Source: Gallionella sp.
GTDB taxonomy: Bacteria; Pseudomonadota; Gammaproteobacteria; Burkholderiales; Gallionellaceae
Length of the DNA: 64,000 nt
Assembly: GCA_028689145.1 (NCBI GenBank)
Contig: JAQTWT010000005.1
Span: 153,586 to 217,585, forward strand
Direction of reading: 5' to 3'
The notes under the pieces were generated by a model. The model was not told the origin of the DNA. It saw only the letters and a list, made by a program, of their open reading frames with translations, and ran no database searches. Position numbers and translations under genes: made by a program. This document shows, in pieces, positions 16,841-26,544 of this stretch (position 1 is its first letter; each line of letters starts with the position of its first letter).

Positions 16841-17574
16841 TGTTTAGCCTCCGGTAATTCGTTGATCCAGACAGTATTACGCTCACGCTCCAGAATAATG
16901 CTGCGCACCCGCGCCAGCACAACCGCAATCGCGTACAGCCAGCAGGCTGCCAGCATGATGAACATTGCCTGCTGCATCGCGACATGCATGCTGGTGCCGG
17001 TAAATTTGATGGTCGAGCCCTGATGCAGGGTGTTCCACCACTTCACCGAAAAATAAATGATCGGCACATTCACCGAACCAACAATCGCCAGCAATGCGCT
17101 GGCGCGGTCGGCGCGGCGCGGATCGTCGATCGAGGCGTGCAGCGCGATGAAACCCAGATACAAGAACAGCAGAATCAGTTCGGAAGTCAGGCGCGCATCC
17201 CACACCCACCACGCGCCCCACATCGGCTTGCCCCACAACGCGCCGGTCCACAACGAAATGAAGGCGAACAGCGCGCCGGTGGGCGCGATGGCGGTGGCCA
17301 TCATCGCCGACAGGCGGGTATTGAAGATCAGTCCCAGCGCCGCATAGCCCGCCATGATCAGATACAGGAACATTGACAGGATGGAAGACGGCACATGAAT
17401 GAAAATGATACGGTAGAACTCGCCTTGCTGGGCATCCACCGGCGCAACCGCAAAGCCGATATACAACCCGACCGCGAACAGCACCGCGGCGGGAATCGCA
17501 AACCAGGGGATCAGTTTTCCGGCCAAGCCGTAGAAAGTAGTGGGTGCAGAATATTTGAACCAGTTTATCGCCAA
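16837..17574 (-). CDS. ccmC: Heme exporter protein CcmC
   Basis: 245 residues with six membrane helices. It carries the WWD heme-handling domain (GAWWVWDARLTSELIL) and flanking periplasmic histidines (FIHVPSS, IALHASID). It loads heme onto CcmE. The only usable start in frame is TTG 17574, with GGGAT about 8 bp upstream. An in-frame stop lies just above it, and the N-terminal sequence (NWFKYSAPTTFYGLAGKLIP) is typical of CcmC. Confidence 0.95.
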   Translation of the reverse strand: MAINWFKYSAPTTFYGLAGKLIPWFAIPAAVLFAVGLYIGFAVAPVDAQQGEFYRIIFIHVPSSILSMFLYLIMAGYAALGLIFNTRLSAMMATAIAPTGALFAFISLWTGALWGKPMWGAWWVWDARLTSELILLFLYLGFIALHASIDDPRRADRASALLAIVGSVNVPIIYFSVKWWNTLHQGSTIKFTGTSMHVAMQQAMFIMLAACWLYAIAVVLARVRSIILERERNTVWINELPEAKQ

Positions 17575-17625
17575 CTTGTTATCCCATTTCTAAATCAAAA
17601 GTTAAAATCGCAGGGTGCATTCCAT

Positions 17626-17680
17626 GTAGCGTGCGCTGTGCGAACGATTCTGAACTTGTCGTGCGCACAGCGCGCGCTAC
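17626..17680. repeat. GTAG/CTAC twin-hairpin element, family C copy 2
   Basis: A 55-bp inverted repeat with about 22-bp arms (20 of 22 bases paired) built from CGTGCGC/GCGCACG hairpins. It sits in the 123-bp gap between ccmB and ccmC. Confidence 0.85.
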
Positions 17681-17697
17681 GCATTATGCTAATTCTA

Positions 17698-18390
17698 CTA
17701 CTCCATCGAAATACGTAACGCCTGCGCGGTCACCCACGGGGTGAACACCAGAGCCAGCACCAGCAATGCGCCTAACAACGACAGGTGGGAAGCTGCGCTC
17801 AAACCGGTCGAAACCGCCTCGACCGCCCCAGTACCGAAGATCAGCACCGGAATGCACAGCGGCAGCACCAGCAGCGACAACAATACCCCGCCGCCGCGCA
17901 GCCCCAGCGTCAGCGCCGCGCCAATCGCGCCAACCATACTTAGTACCGGCGTCCCCAGCAACAAACCCAGAATCAATACGCCAAGCGCCTGCGCCGGCAT
18001 ATCGAACTGCAAACCCAGCACCGGAGCCATCAGCACCAGCGGCAAACCGGACACCATCCAGTGCGCCACCATCTTGCCCAGCACCAGCATCGACAACGAC
18101 TGAGGTGCCAGCATCATTTGTTCCAGCGTGCCGTCCAGATAGTCTGCCGAGAACAACCTTCCCAGCGACAGCATCGAAGACAGCAACGCCGCCACCCACA
18201 ACACGCCCGCCGCCATTTTGCGCAGCATGCTCATTTCCGGCCCGACTCCCAACGGGAACAGGCTGACCACCATCACGAAAAAAATCAGCGTGGTCAACAC
18301 ATCGGCGCGGCGGCGCATCGCCAGCACCAGATCGCGCCGTATCACCAGCACCAGCAGACCCAGCATCGAAGATCGCTTCATATCTGTCAT
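17698..18390 (-). CDS. ccmB: Heme exporter protein CcmB
   Basis: 230 residues with six predicted membrane helices, the permease partner of CcmA in the CcmABCD complex that releases holo-CcmE. Typical features are the early RRDLVLAMRRRADVLTTLIFF segment (shown in part) and the EQMMLAPQSLSMLVLGK region. Its ATG overlaps the ccmA stop. Confidence 0.94.
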   Translation of the reverse strand: MTDMKRSSMLGLLVLVIRRDLVLAMRRRADVLTTLIFFVMVVSLFPLGVGPEMSMLRKMAAGVLWVAALLSSMLSLGRLFSADYLDGTLEQMMLAPQSLSMLVLGKMVAHWMVSGLPLVLMAPVLGLQFDMPAQALGVLILGLLLGTPVLSMVGAIGAALTLGLRGGGVLLSLLVLPLCIPVLIFGTGAVEAVSTGLSAASHLSLLGALLVLALVFTPWVTAQALRISME

Positions 18391-19001
18391 GACAGGGACA
18401 GGCTACGCATTTCCACCCCCGCGACTTGCAGCGGTTGATGGGTGGTAAAGATCACCATCCCCTGCCGCGCCAGATGTTCCGCAACCAGCTCCTGAATCAA
18501 CGCTACAGCTCCGACATCCAGCGCGGTCAATGGTTCATCCAGTATCCACAATTTGACATCGCTGGCCAGCAGTCTCGCCAAAGCCACGCGGCGGCGCTGT
18601 CCCTGCGAAAGCACCTTGGTCGGCAGCCGCTCGCGGCCGCGCAAACCCATGCGCCGCAACGCGGTTATTGCCTCTTTTTCATCCAGTTCGATTCCCGACA
18701 GACCCGCCGAAATACGCAGATTCTCCAGCGCGCTCAACTCATCCTTGATCGCGTTCAAATGCCCGAGGTACAGCATCTCTGCGTAGTAATCTTCATCTAG
18801 CTCGCGGATATTCTCGCCGCGCCAGATGATCGCCCCCTCGTCCGGCATCAAGAAACCGCACAGGGTACGCAGCAAACTGGTTTTACCGCTGCCGTTCGCG
18901 CCCTGCACCTGCATGATCTGCCCGGGATGCAGCGCAAAGCTCAGTCCTGAAAACAAACGATGGTCGCCGCGGCTGCACGCAAGATTGCTGACTTCCAGCA
19001 T
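18387..19001 (-). CDS. ccmA: Heme exporter ATP-binding protein CcmA
   Basis: 204-residue ABC ATPase. Walker A is GANGSGKTSLLR, the signature is LSQGQRRRVALARLL and Walker B is LWILDEPLTALD, with a switch histidine in FTTHQPL. It powers release of heme-loaded CcmE from CcmC. It is the first gene of the nine-gene ccm operon, so the promoter should lie in 19002-19201, where no strong motif stands out. Confidence 0.95.
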   Translation of the reverse strand: MLEVSNLACSRGDHRLFSGLSFALHPGQIMQVQGANGSGKTSLLRTLCGFLMPDEGAIIWRGENIRELDEDYYAEMLYLGHLNAIKDELSALENLRISAGLSGIELDEKEAITALRRMGLRGRERLPTKVLSQGQRRRVALARLLASDVKLWILDEPLTALDVGAVALIQELVAEHLARQGMVIFTTHQPLQVAGVEMRSLSLS

Positions 19002-19201
19002 GTGGAAAAAACCTGAAAATTAACAGCGGAGGATTATATACGATTGAATCTGGGGAATGCGCACCATCCGTCTTAAATAATGGCCGCATATCATGTTTAG
19101 CCAAGCCGGGATTCATATTGTTCAGCACCCATCCTCCCGCGAGGGAAGGATATAAACACCTGACACTGCACATTCTTGGCAACCGGGATTAAGAGGGTGC
19201 C

Positions 19202-19633
19202 TTATTGCTTATATGGGCACTGTTTCTTGACGCAATCCGCATAGATATGAAGCGAGTGGTCATGAACGGCAAAGCCGCGTTCGCTGGCGATTTTTTTCTG
19301 GCGCGACTCGATGGCCGCGTCGTAAAATTCCTCGACATGGCCGCATTGCAGGCAAACGATGTGATCGTGGTGCTTGCCCTGATTAAGTTCGAATACCGAC
19401 TTGCCACCCTCGAAGTAATGGCGCACCAGCAGCCCGGCCTGCTCGAACTGCGTCAGCACGCGGTAAACCGTAGCCAGTCCAACGTCATCGCCGCTGGACA
19501 GCAATTTCTTGTACACGTCTTCGGCGCTCATGTGGCGCTCCTGCCCCAATTCGAACAGTCCCAGTATCTTGAGTCGCGGCACGGTGGATTTCAGGCCGGC
19601 GTTCTTCAGATGCTCAGGTTGGTTTTTGTCCAT
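19202..19633 (-). CDS. fur: Ferric uptake regulator Fur
   Basis: 143-residue iron-responsive repressor. The winged helix includes TVPRLKILGLFE and GLATVYRVLTQFEQAGL. The dimerisation and metal region has HHDHIVCLQCGHVEEF and a C-terminal CVKKQC pair, giving two CxxC-type sites. ATG 19633 gives the usual MDKNQPEHLKNAGLK start, so in-frame sequence further upstream is probably untranslated. It is divergent from feoAB with a Fur box between them, implying autoregulation and feo repression by iron. Confidence 0.93.
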   Translation of the reverse strand: MDKNQPEHLKNAGLKSTVPRLKILGLFELGQERHMSAEDVYKKLLSSGDDVGLATVYRVLTQFEQAGLLVRHYFEGGKSVFELNQGKHHDHIVCLQCGHVEEFYDAAIESRQKKIASERGFAVHDHSLHIYADCVKKQCPYKQ

Positions 19634-19689
19634 ATCAACACTCTCCAGCCGTTTTTCTATTATCTTGCCTGAAAGCGCTTGCAATTGCA

Positions 19690-19708
19690 AATGAGAACTA
19701 TTATCATT
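19690..19708. promoter_or_regulatory. Fur box between fur and feoAB
   Basis: The 15-bp core at 19692-19706 matches the 7-1-7 consensus TGATAATnATTATCA at 12 of 14 positions. The longer palindrome GCAAATGA...TCATTTGC spans 19687-19711. It is 38 bp before feoA and 57 bp before the chosen fur start, so one site could control both. Confidence 0.8.
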
Positions 19709-19745
19709 TGCTTCGTTATTGAGAAATTATTTTCCGATTGGTTTT

Positions 19746-20003
19746 ATGACTGCCACCACGCTTGCCAGCCTGCAACCCGGCGATACCGCCACCATCGTCG
19801 CGATCCACGCCGAAGAGGCGCTGCATCAGCGTCTGCTCGCGCTGGGTTTCCGCAGCGGCAAGCAGATCGAGATGATCCGCAAGGCCAGTTTCTCCGGCCC
19901 GCTGCAAGTGCGTATCGGCACCACCGACGTGATGCTGCGGCGCGGCGAAGCCGCCAAAATTTCGGTGTGCAAAGCAGCCGCCCAAGGAGAAGACAGGATA
20001 TGA
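19746..20003 (+). CDS. feoA: Ferrous iron transport protein FeoA
   Basis: 85-residue SH3-like cytoplasmic accessory protein of the Feo system (TLASLQPGDTATIVAI, then LLALGFRSGKQIEMI and GPLQVRIGTTDVMLRRGEA). ATG 19746 is chosen; a TTG at 19719 would add nine residues with no family support. The stop overlaps the feoB ATG (ATGA). Expected to be repressed by iron through the upstream Fur box. Confidence 0.92.
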   Translation: MTATTLASLQPGDTATIVAIHAEEALHQRLLALGFRSGKQIEMIRKASFSGPLQVRIGTTDVMLRRGEAAKISVCKAAAQGEDRI

Positions 20004-21787
20004 AACGGATCGCCCTGCTCGGCATGCCCAACACCGGCAAATCCACGCTGTTCAACCGCATGACCGGCGGCTCGGCGCGCGTCGGCAACTGGCCGGGCAT
20101 CACCGTCGAACTGCTCGGCGGCAAGATATTGCTGGGCGGCGACATGGTGGAAATCATCGACCTTCCCGGCATCTACGACCTGCACGGTTATTCCGACGAC
20201 GAGCAGGTGGTGCGCCACTTCCTGCACGACAACGTGCCCGATCTCGCGGTGGTGATCCTCAACACCACGCAAATCGAACGCCAGATGAGCCTGCTGCTGC
20301 AACTCAAGCAGCTCAACATGAACATCGTGGTGGTGCTCAACATGGCGGACGAGGCAAAAAAATTCGGCATCAGCGTCGATACGGCGAAGATGTCCGAACT
20401 ACTGGAGATGCCGATATACCTGCTCAGCGCAAAATATGGCAGGGGCTATCCGGAAGCCCTGCAAGCGATCACCAAAGCGCTGCGCTATCCCACGCCCGGC
20501 ATGGCGGAGCAATTGCGCTCGCAACTGGAGCAGGATGAGCATATCGAAACGGAGATGGCGCGCGTGCTAAAGCATTCCGTGCAGATCCCCGCGCAGATGT
20601 CGGACAACCTGACGGAAAAACTGGATCGCGTCATGCTCCATCCGTGGCTGGGACTGCCAATCTTTTTCGGCATTATGTATCTGCTGTTCCAGGGCATCTT
20701 CCTGCTGGGTCAGCCGTTGCAGGGTTGGATGGGCGACGCGCTCGGCTGGCTGCGCGGCGCGGCGCTGGAGCCCGCCACCGCCGGGCTGCCCGGCTGGTTT
20801 TCCGGCCTGCTGCTGGACGGCATCTACAACGGCGTGGCCACCGTGGCCGCGTTCGTGCCGATCATCGTGCTGTTCTTCCTGTTCATGGCGATGGTCGAAG
20901 ACAGCGGCTACCTGTCGCGCGCCGCGTTCCTGATGGATGCGATGATGGCGCGCCTCGGGCTGGACGGGCGCGGATTCGTGATGATGCTGATGGGCTTCGG
21001 CTGCAACGTGCCCGCGCTGATGGGCACGCGCGTGATGCGTTCGCGCTCGATGCGTTTGCTCACCATGCTGGTGATCCCGTTCTCGCTGTGCTCGGCGCGC
21101 CTGCAGGTATTCGTGTTTTTCACCGCCGCGCTGTTCTCGCCAGCAGCCGCGCCGCTGGTGCTGTTCAGCCTGTACCTGTCCAGTTTCGCCGCCGCGATCT
21201 TTACCGCGCTGGTATTCAAGAGCCAGTTCAAAAACAGCGAACCGTTCGTGCTGGAACTGCCGCCATACCGCTTCCCCACCGCCCGCCAGATGGCGCTGCG
21301 CGGCTGGCTGGAAGTGCGCCATTTCCTGAACCGCGCCACCAAATTTATCGTCGCCGGCGTGGTGCTAATCTGGCTGCTCACCAACCTGCCGCCCTCCGCT
21401 GCTCCTGCCAGCGCGGACACGCTGGCGGGCATGATCGGCGGTTTCTTCCAGCCCGTTTTCGCCCCCGTCGGCATCAACGAGCAGCTCACCATCGCGCTGC
21501 TCTTCGGCTTCGTCGCCAAGGAAATCGTGATCGGCGCGCTCGCCGTGATCTACGGCCTGAGCGGCGACACGCTGAGCGGCGCGGTCGGGCAACAACTCGA
21601 CTGGGTGCAAGCCTACAGTTTCATGCTGTTTACCCTGCTCTATACCCCGTGCCTCGCCGCCATCGCCACGTTGCAAAGCGAATCAAAAAATATCCGTTAC
21701 ACGCTGTTTGTCATCGCTTGGTCGCTGCTGCTCGCGTGGCTGGTGAGCTTCGTTTTCTATCAGAGTGCGAAAACGTTGGGGTATTAA
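20000..21787 (+). CDS. feoB: Ferrous iron transport protein FeoB
   Basis: 595-residue inner-membrane Fe(II) transporter. The N-terminal G domain shows G1 GMPNTGKST, G3 DLPGIYDL and G4 NMAD, followed by a helical GDI-like region. A polytopic domain follows with Gate motifs (ALMGTRVMRSRSMRLLTML and LLYTPCLAAIATL). It is shorter than E. coli FeoB (773 residues) but in the range of compact FeoBs. No feoC is seen downstream. The in-frame sequence upstream of ATG 20000 runs through feoA in another frame and is not coding. Confidence 0.95.
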   Translation: MKRIALLGMPNTGKSTLFNRMTGGSARVGNWPGITVELLGGKILLGGDMVEIIDLPGIYDLHGYSDDEQVVRHFLHDNVPDLAVVILNTTQIERQMSLLLQLKQLNMNIVVVLNMADEAKKFGISVDTAKMSELLEMPIYLLSAKYGRGYPEALQAITKALRYPTPGMAEQLRSQLEQDEHIETEMARVLKHSVQIPAQMSDNLTEKLDRVMLHPWLGLPIFFGIMYLLFQGIFLLGQPLQGWMGDALGWLRGAALEPATAGLPGWFSGLLLDGIYNGVATVAAFVPIIVLFFLFMAMVEDSGYLSRAAFLMDAMMARLGLDGRGFVMMLMGFGCNVPALMGTRVMRSRSMRLLTMLVIPFSLCSARLQVFVFFTAALFSPAAAPLVLFSLYLSSFAAAIFTALVFKSQFKNSEPFVLELPPYRFPTARQMALRGWLEVRHFLNRATKFIVAGVVLIWLLTNLPPSAAPASADTLAGMIGGFFQPVFAPVGINEQLTIALLFGFVAKEIVIGALAVIYGLSGDTLSGAVGQQLDWVQAYSFMLFTLLYTPCLAAIATLQSESKNIRYTLFVIAWSLLLAWLVSFVFYQSAKTLGY

Positions 21788-21947
21788 GGCGACTCTGAAC
21801 AAGCCGCGCATTTCCGAAACCCGACTTGCGAAACATACTTAAACTCCGGGGCATGAGCTGATTCACACTACCGTAACAACGACACCCCACAATTAGACAT
21901 TCGTTCCACTTCACCTTACTCAAAAGTATATTTAAAGGGCAAACATC

Positions 21948-24317
21948 ATGAGTACTCAAGCTACGCCATTGTCGTCCGATGAAGTCAAACGTATCCACGC
22001 CTACTGGCGCGCCTGTAATTATCTGGCGGCTGGCATGATCTACCTGCGCGATAACCCGCTGCTCAAGGAACCGCTAAAGCTTGAACACATCAAGAACCGC
22101 CTGCTGGGACACTGGGGAGCCAGTCCCGGTTTGGCCTTTACCTATATCCACATGAACCGCCTGATCAACAAATACGATCTGGATGCGATCTTTATGGCGG
22201 GTCCGGGGCATGGTGCGCCCGGCATTCTGGCTCCTGTGTATCTGGAAGGGCGCTATAGCGAGGTGTATCCAAACAAAGGTGAGAACGAAGAAGGTATGCG
22301 TCAGTTCTTCAAGGAATTTTCCTTTCCGGGCGGCATCGGCAGCCACTGCACGCCGGAGACACCGGGTTCGATTCACGAAGGCGGCGAACTCGGCTACAGC
22401 GTGTCGCACGCATTCGGCGCCGCGTATGACAACCCCGATCTGATCGTAACCGTAATGGTGGGCGACGGCGAATCCGAAACCGCGCCGCTGGCGACATCCT
22501 GGCATTCCAACAAGTTTCTGAATCCGATCCGCGACGGAGCGGTGCTGCCTGTCCTGCACCTGAACGGCTACAAGATCAACAACCCGACCATCCTGTCGCG
22601 CATCTCGCACGAGGAACTGGAAAACCTGTTCAATGGCTACGGCTGGACACCCTATTTCGTTGAAGGCAGCGACCCGGAAACCATGCATCAGGCGATGGCC
22701 GCGACGATGGAACAATGCGTACTGGAAATCCGCCGCGTGCAACAGGAAGCGCGCAGCAGCGGCAAGCCAAACCGCCCGCGCTGGCCGATGATCGTGCTGC
22801 GTTCGCCCAAGGGCTGGACCGGCCCGAAAGAAGTGGACGGCAAAAAAGTGGAAGGCTTCTGGCGCTCTCATCAAGTGCCGATCGGCGATGTAAAAACGCC
22901 CGAGCATTTTGCCAAACTGGAAGAATGGCTGAAGAGTTATAAAACGTCCGAGCTGTTCGATGCAAACGGCACACTGTTGCCCGAACTGAAAGCACTGGCT
23001 CCGAAAGGCAACCGCCGCATGAGCGCCAATCATCATGCCAACGGCGGCCTGCTGCGCAAGGCGCTGCATATGCCGGACTGCAAGGATTATGCGATCGAGG
23101 TGAAAAAGCCCGGCACCACGGTGGCCGAGAACACCCGCCCGCTGGGCAAATTCCTGCGCGACATCATGCGCGACAACATGACCAACTTCCGCGTGTTCGG
23201 CCCGGACGAGAACAGTTCCAACAAACTGGACAACGTTTACGAGGTCAGCAAGAAGACCTGGCTGGCCGACTATCTGCCGGAAGACGCGGGCGGCGGCGAA
23301 CTATCGCCGGATGGCCGCGTAATGGAGATGCTCTCCGAACACACGCTGGAAGGCTGGCTGGAAGGCTATCTGCTCTCTGGTCGCCACGGTTTCTTTTCCA
23401 CTTATGAAGCGTTCGTCCACGTCATCGACTCGATGTTCAACCAGCACGCAAAATGGCTGGCTATGTCAAAAGACGTGCCGTGGCGCGCGCCGGTGTCGTC
23501 GCTGAATCTGCTGATCACCTCCACCGTGTGGCGGCAGGATCACAACGGCTTCACCCATCAGGATCCCGGTTTCCTCGATCTGGTGGTGAACAAGAGTCCG
23601 GAAGTCACGCGCATCTATCTGCCGCCCGATGTGAACTGCCTGTTATCGGTCGCCGACCATTGTCTGAAGAGCACCAACTACATCAACGTCATTGTCTGCG
23701 ACAAGCAGAAGCATTTGCAGTTTCTCGACATGGATGCCGCCATCAAGCATTGCACCAAAGGCATCGGCATCTGGGACTGGGCATGCAACGACCAGGGCGG
23801 CGAACCGGACGTGGTGATGGCCAGCGCGGGCGACATCCCGACCAAGGAAGCGCTGGCAGCCGTGGTGCTGCTGCGCGAAAACTTCCCCGATCTGAAGGTG
23901 CGTTTCATCAACGTGGTCGATCTGTACAAGCTGGCGCCGCACAGCGAACACCCGCACGGTTTGACCGACCGCGATTTCGACAGCCTGTTTACGCTGGATA
24001 AACCGGTGATGTTCAACTTCCACGGCTACCCCTGGCTAATCCACCGCCTCGCCTACCGCCGCAACAACCACAAGAATTTCCATGTGCGCGGCTACAAGGA
24101 AAAAGGCAGCATCAACACGCCGCTGGAACTGGCGATCCAGAATCAGATCGACCGTTTCAGCCTGGTGATTGACATCATCGACCGCCTCCCCGCGCTGCAT
24201 GTGGCGGGGGCGCATGTCAAAGAAAAGATGCTGAACATGCAGATCGATTGCCGCAACTATGCTTATGAGCACGGCATCGATTTGCCGGAAGTGGATAACT
24301 GGACGTGGCCGTATTAA
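21948..24317 (+). CDS. xfp: Xylulose-5-phosphate/fructose-6-phosphate phosphoketolase
   Basis: 789-residue thiamine-diphosphate enzyme that cleaves xylulose 5-phosphate (and often fructose 6-phosphate) with phosphate to acetyl phosphate plus glyceraldehyde 3-phosphate (or erythrose 4-phosphate). Family hallmarks are [48 protein letters not shown] and the TPP-binding [20 protein letters not shown]. Length is normal. A GGG-rich RBS lies about 10 bp before ATG 21948. The next gene is acetate kinase, which would convert the acetyl phosphate to acetate and ATP. Confidence 0.96.
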   Translation: MSTQATPLSSDEVKRIHAYWRACNYLAAGMIYLRDNPLLKEPLKLEHIKNRLLGHWGASPGLAFTYIHMNRLINKYDLDAIFMAGPGHGAPGILAPVYLEGRYSEVYPNKGENEEGMRQFFKEFSFPGGIGSHCTPETPGSIHEGGELGYSVSHAFGAAYDNPDLIVTVMVGDGESETAPLATSWHSNKFLNPIRDGAVLPVLHLNGYKINNPTILSRISHEELENLFNGYGWTPYFVEGSDPETMHQAMAATMEQCVLEIRRVQQEARSSGKPNRPRWPMIVLRSPKGWTGPKEVDGKKVEGFWRSHQVPIGDVKTPEHFAKLEEWLKSYKTSELFDANGTLLPELKALAPKGNRRMSANHHANGGLLRKALHMPDCKDYAIEVKKPGTTVAENTRPLGKFLRDIMRDNMTNFRVFGPDENSSNKLDNVYEVSKKTWLADYLPEDAGGGELSPDGRVMEMLSEHTLEGWLEGYLLSGRHGFFSTYEAFVHVIDSMFNQHAKWLAMSKDVPWRAPVSSLNLLITSTVWRQDHNGFTHQDPGFLDLVVNKSPEVTRIYLPPDVNCLLSVADHCLKSTNYINVIVCDKQKHLQFLDMDAAIKHCTKGIGIWDWACNDQGGEPDVVMASAGDIPTKEALAAVVLLRENFPDLKVRFINVVDLYKLAPHSEHPHGLTDRDFDSLFTLDKPVMFNFHGYPWLIHRLAYRRNNHKNFHVRGYKEKGSINTPLELAIQNQIDRFSLVIDIIDRLPALHVAGAHVKEKMLNMQIDCRNYAYEHGIDLPEVDNWTWPY

Positions 24318-24319
24318 AA

Positions 24320-24452
24320 CCTACTACGCGGCCGGATTGCTACGTTGCGCGGTGCTCGAAATCCTCATGTACATTAAGTACATTCCGGTTTCTGCGCTCC
24401 GTGCGCCTTGCACTCCAACCGCTCGCTACGGTTTTAGAGGTTTCACATTGTT
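24320..24452. repeat. Long imperfect palindrome between xfp and ackA
   Basis: The 166-bp gap holds an imperfect inverted repeat centred on ATGTACATTAAGTACAT (24367-24383). The outer ends AAACCTACTACG and the complement of CTACGGTTTTAGAGGTTT roughly pair. It could be an RNA structure or a mobile palindromic element. No other copy is seen in the window. Confidence 0.55.
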
Positions 24453-24483
24453 AGATCAGAAGTATTGAGCTAGATTGAATCAA

Positions 24484-25545
24484 ATGCCCTCCATCCTTAC
24501 CATCAACAGCGGCTCGTCTTCGATCAAGGCCAGCCTGTTCTCCGCAGACGGCTCACGGCGCGATTTTCGCTACGGGCATCTGCGCGACCATGTACCGGCC
24601 TTCGATCAACTGATACGCGATCTGGCGGGCAATACACCCGATATCGTCGGACATCGTTTTGTGCATGGCGGCGACATCACGGATGCCGCACGCGTGGTAG
24701 ATGATGCGGAGCTATCACGATTAAAGAACTTGGTGCAACTTGCCCCGTTGCATCTGCCGGGCAACCTGATGGGACTGGAGCTGTGCCGCGCACGCTTTGG
24801 CGTACCGCAGCTCGCCTGCTTCGATACCGCCTTTCACGCCACCATGCCGGAACTGGCCAAACGTTTGCCTATCCCCGCATCGTACGGCTTGCGCCGCTAT
24901 GGGTTCCACGGCCTGAACTATGCGCATATCGCGTCGGTGTTGCCGGGATTGCTCGGCGCGGCAGCTTCAGGCAATATCGTTGTCGCGCATCTCGGCAGCG
25001 GTGCCAGCCTGTGCATGCTGCGCGAACTGCGTTCGCAGGACACCACGATGGGCTACACCCCCGCCGGTGGCATCACGATGGGAACGCGCAGCGGCGACCT
25101 CGATCCCGGGGTGATGCTGGAGCTGGCGCTGCAACACGATCCTGCCACCCTGCGCGACATCGTGTTTCACCGGATGGGTTTGCTGGCGCTATCCGACGGC
25201 GAAAGCAGCGAGATGAGCGATCTGCTCGACAGCGCCAGCCAGCCGGCACGTTTTGCCGTAGAGTATTTCTGCCAGCAAGTTAGCGGTGCAATCGGCAGTC
25301 TGGCAGCCAAAGCCGGGGGCTTAGATGCCATCGTCTTCACCGGCGGCATCGGTGAAAATAGCGCCGAAATTCGCCAACGCATTTGCGCCAAACTGGCCTT
25401 TATCGGTTTCTTCCTCGATTTGTCTGCCAACAAATTGTGCGCCACCCGTATCTCTTTGCCAGACTCGAAACCGCTTCTCGTCATCAAAGCAGACGAGGAG
25501 GACATGATGCGCAAGCTGTGTGTGACACAAGCGGAGAACCGCTAA
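24484..25545 (+). CDS. ackA: Acetate kinase
   Basis: 353 residues, converting acetyl phosphate and ADP to acetate and ATP (reversible). ASKHA-fold motifs are LTINSGSSSIKAS, GHRFVHGG, FDTAFHATMP, YGFHGLNYAHI, VAHLGSGASLC, the GGITMGTRSGDLDPG segment and FTGGIGENSAEIR. It is about 45 residues shorter than E. coli AckA, mainly in the N-terminal domain. ATG 24484 is chosen over TTG 24475. The RBS is weak, and pairing with xfp suggests cotranscription. Confidence 0.92.
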   Translation: MPSILTINSGSSSIKASLFSADGSRRDFRYGHLRDHVPAFDQLIRDLAGNTPDIVGHRFVHGGDITDAARVVDDAELSRLKNLVQLAPLHLPGNLMGLELCRARFGVPQLACFDTAFHATMPELAKRLPIPASYGLRRYGFHGLNYAHIASVLPGLLGAAASGNIVVAHLGSGASLCMLRELRSQDTTMGYTPAGGITMGTRSGDLDPGVMLELALQHDPATLRDIVFHRMGLLALSDGESSEMSDLLDSASQPARFAVEYFCQQVSGAIGSLAAKAGGLDAIVFTGGIGENSAEIRQRICAKLAFIGFFLDLSANKLCATRISLPDSKPLLVIKADEEDMMRKLCVTQAENR

Positions 25546-25686
25546 ATAAAGGGGTTTCAATTGAAACTTTTCCTATACTTCTGTAGTCTTATGTCCGTTG
25601 CGGAAGGAATGTTCACAAAAATGTGAACCCGCTGGCAAACCATTCGCAGATACAATCGTTTGATGATCAACTTCAGGAGGCTACAG

Positions 25687-26373
25687 ATGCAATACCAAGC
25701 TCAAACCGCAACTATCGGCACAATCGCAGCCGGACAGAACAAAGTCTTGCGCAACACTTACATGATGCTGGCGCTGACCATGGTTCCGACTATGATCGGC
25801 GCGTTTATCGGCACATCGATAAACTTCTCGTTCATGGCGGAACACCCGATCATGGGCGCACTGCTGATGTTCGGCGCGATGATGGGTATGATGTTTGCCG
25901 TCAGCGCGTTACGCGATAGCGTATGGGGTATCGCAGCCCTGCTGGGCTTTACGTTCGTGGCTGGCGTGTTCCTCGGCCCGATTCTGCAAGTGGCGCTGCA
26001 CCTGAGAAACGGCGCACAACTGATCGGCATGGCCGCAGGCGGCACCGGCATCATCTTCTTCTCATTGGCAACCATCGCCACGGTCACTAAAAAAGACTTC
26101 AGCTTCATGGGCAAGTTCCTGTTCATCGGGCTGATCCTGCTGATCGTCGCGTCGCTGGCAAACGTCTTCTTCCAGATTCCCGCGCTGTCGCTGACCATCT
26201 CCGCCATTGGTGTGCTGATTTTCTCCGCCTATATCCTGTTCGATGTCAGCCGGATCGTAAACGGCGGCGAAACCAACTATGTGATGGCAACCTTGGGGCT
26301 GTTTTTGAGCATTTACAACCTGTTCATCAGCCTGCTGCAACTGCTGATGGCATTCAGCGGCGAACGCGATTAA
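25687..26373 (+). CDS. Bax inhibitor-1/YccA family membrane protein
   Basis: 228 residues, seven hydrophobic helices, BI-1 (TMBIM) family related to E. coli YccA and YbhL. Typical segments are NKVLRNTYMMLALTMVPTMI, AGGTGIIFFSLATIATVTKK and the C-terminal SAYILFDVSRIVNGGETNY. YccA modulates the FtsH protease; whether this protein does so is unknown. ATG 25687 has AGGAGG 6 bp upstream, which decides the start over an ATG 27 bp earlier. It is followed by a strong terminator and is monocistronic. Confidence 0.9.
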   Translation: MQYQAQTATIGTIAAGQNKVLRNTYMMLALTMVPTMIGAFIGTSINFSFMAEHPIMGALLMFGAMMGMMFAVSALRDSVWGIAALLGFTFVAGVFLGPILQVALHLRNGAQLIGMAAGGTGIIFFSLATIATVTKKDFSFMGKFLFIGLILLIVASLANVFFQIPALSLTISAIGVLIFSAYILFDVSRIVNGGETNYVMATLGLFLSIYNLFISLLQLLMAFSGERD

Positions 26374-26389
26374 CGAAACATGGTTCCAG

Positions 26390-26418
26390 AAAAAGGCGGC
26401 CGAATGGCCGCTTTTTTT
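26390..26418 (+). terminator. Rho-independent terminator after the BI-1 gene
   Basis: A GC-rich stem GGCGGCC-gaat-GGCCGC, preceded by A5 and followed by T7. It is 17 bp after the stop codon. Confidence 0.9.
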
Positions 26419-26544
26419 ATGTTTGCACGCCTGATCATTCAATAATTTGAAGACTGCCGACAAACCGCGATTGTCGGCAGTCGGAGTCGCGTGATATTCT
26501 CGGGCATTCTGAGCAGCTAACCTGAAAAAAGAAGTACAAGCTAT

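Noticed and set aside
19679..19999. Upstream in-frame extension of feoB
   Set aside because: It overlaps feoA in a different frame, and the G-domain P-loop lies at the normal distance from ATG 20000.
20644..21798. 384-codon open frame overlapping feoB on the same strand
   Set aside because: Arg/Ala-rich composition typical of a shifted frame in GC-rich DNA; no recognisable domain.
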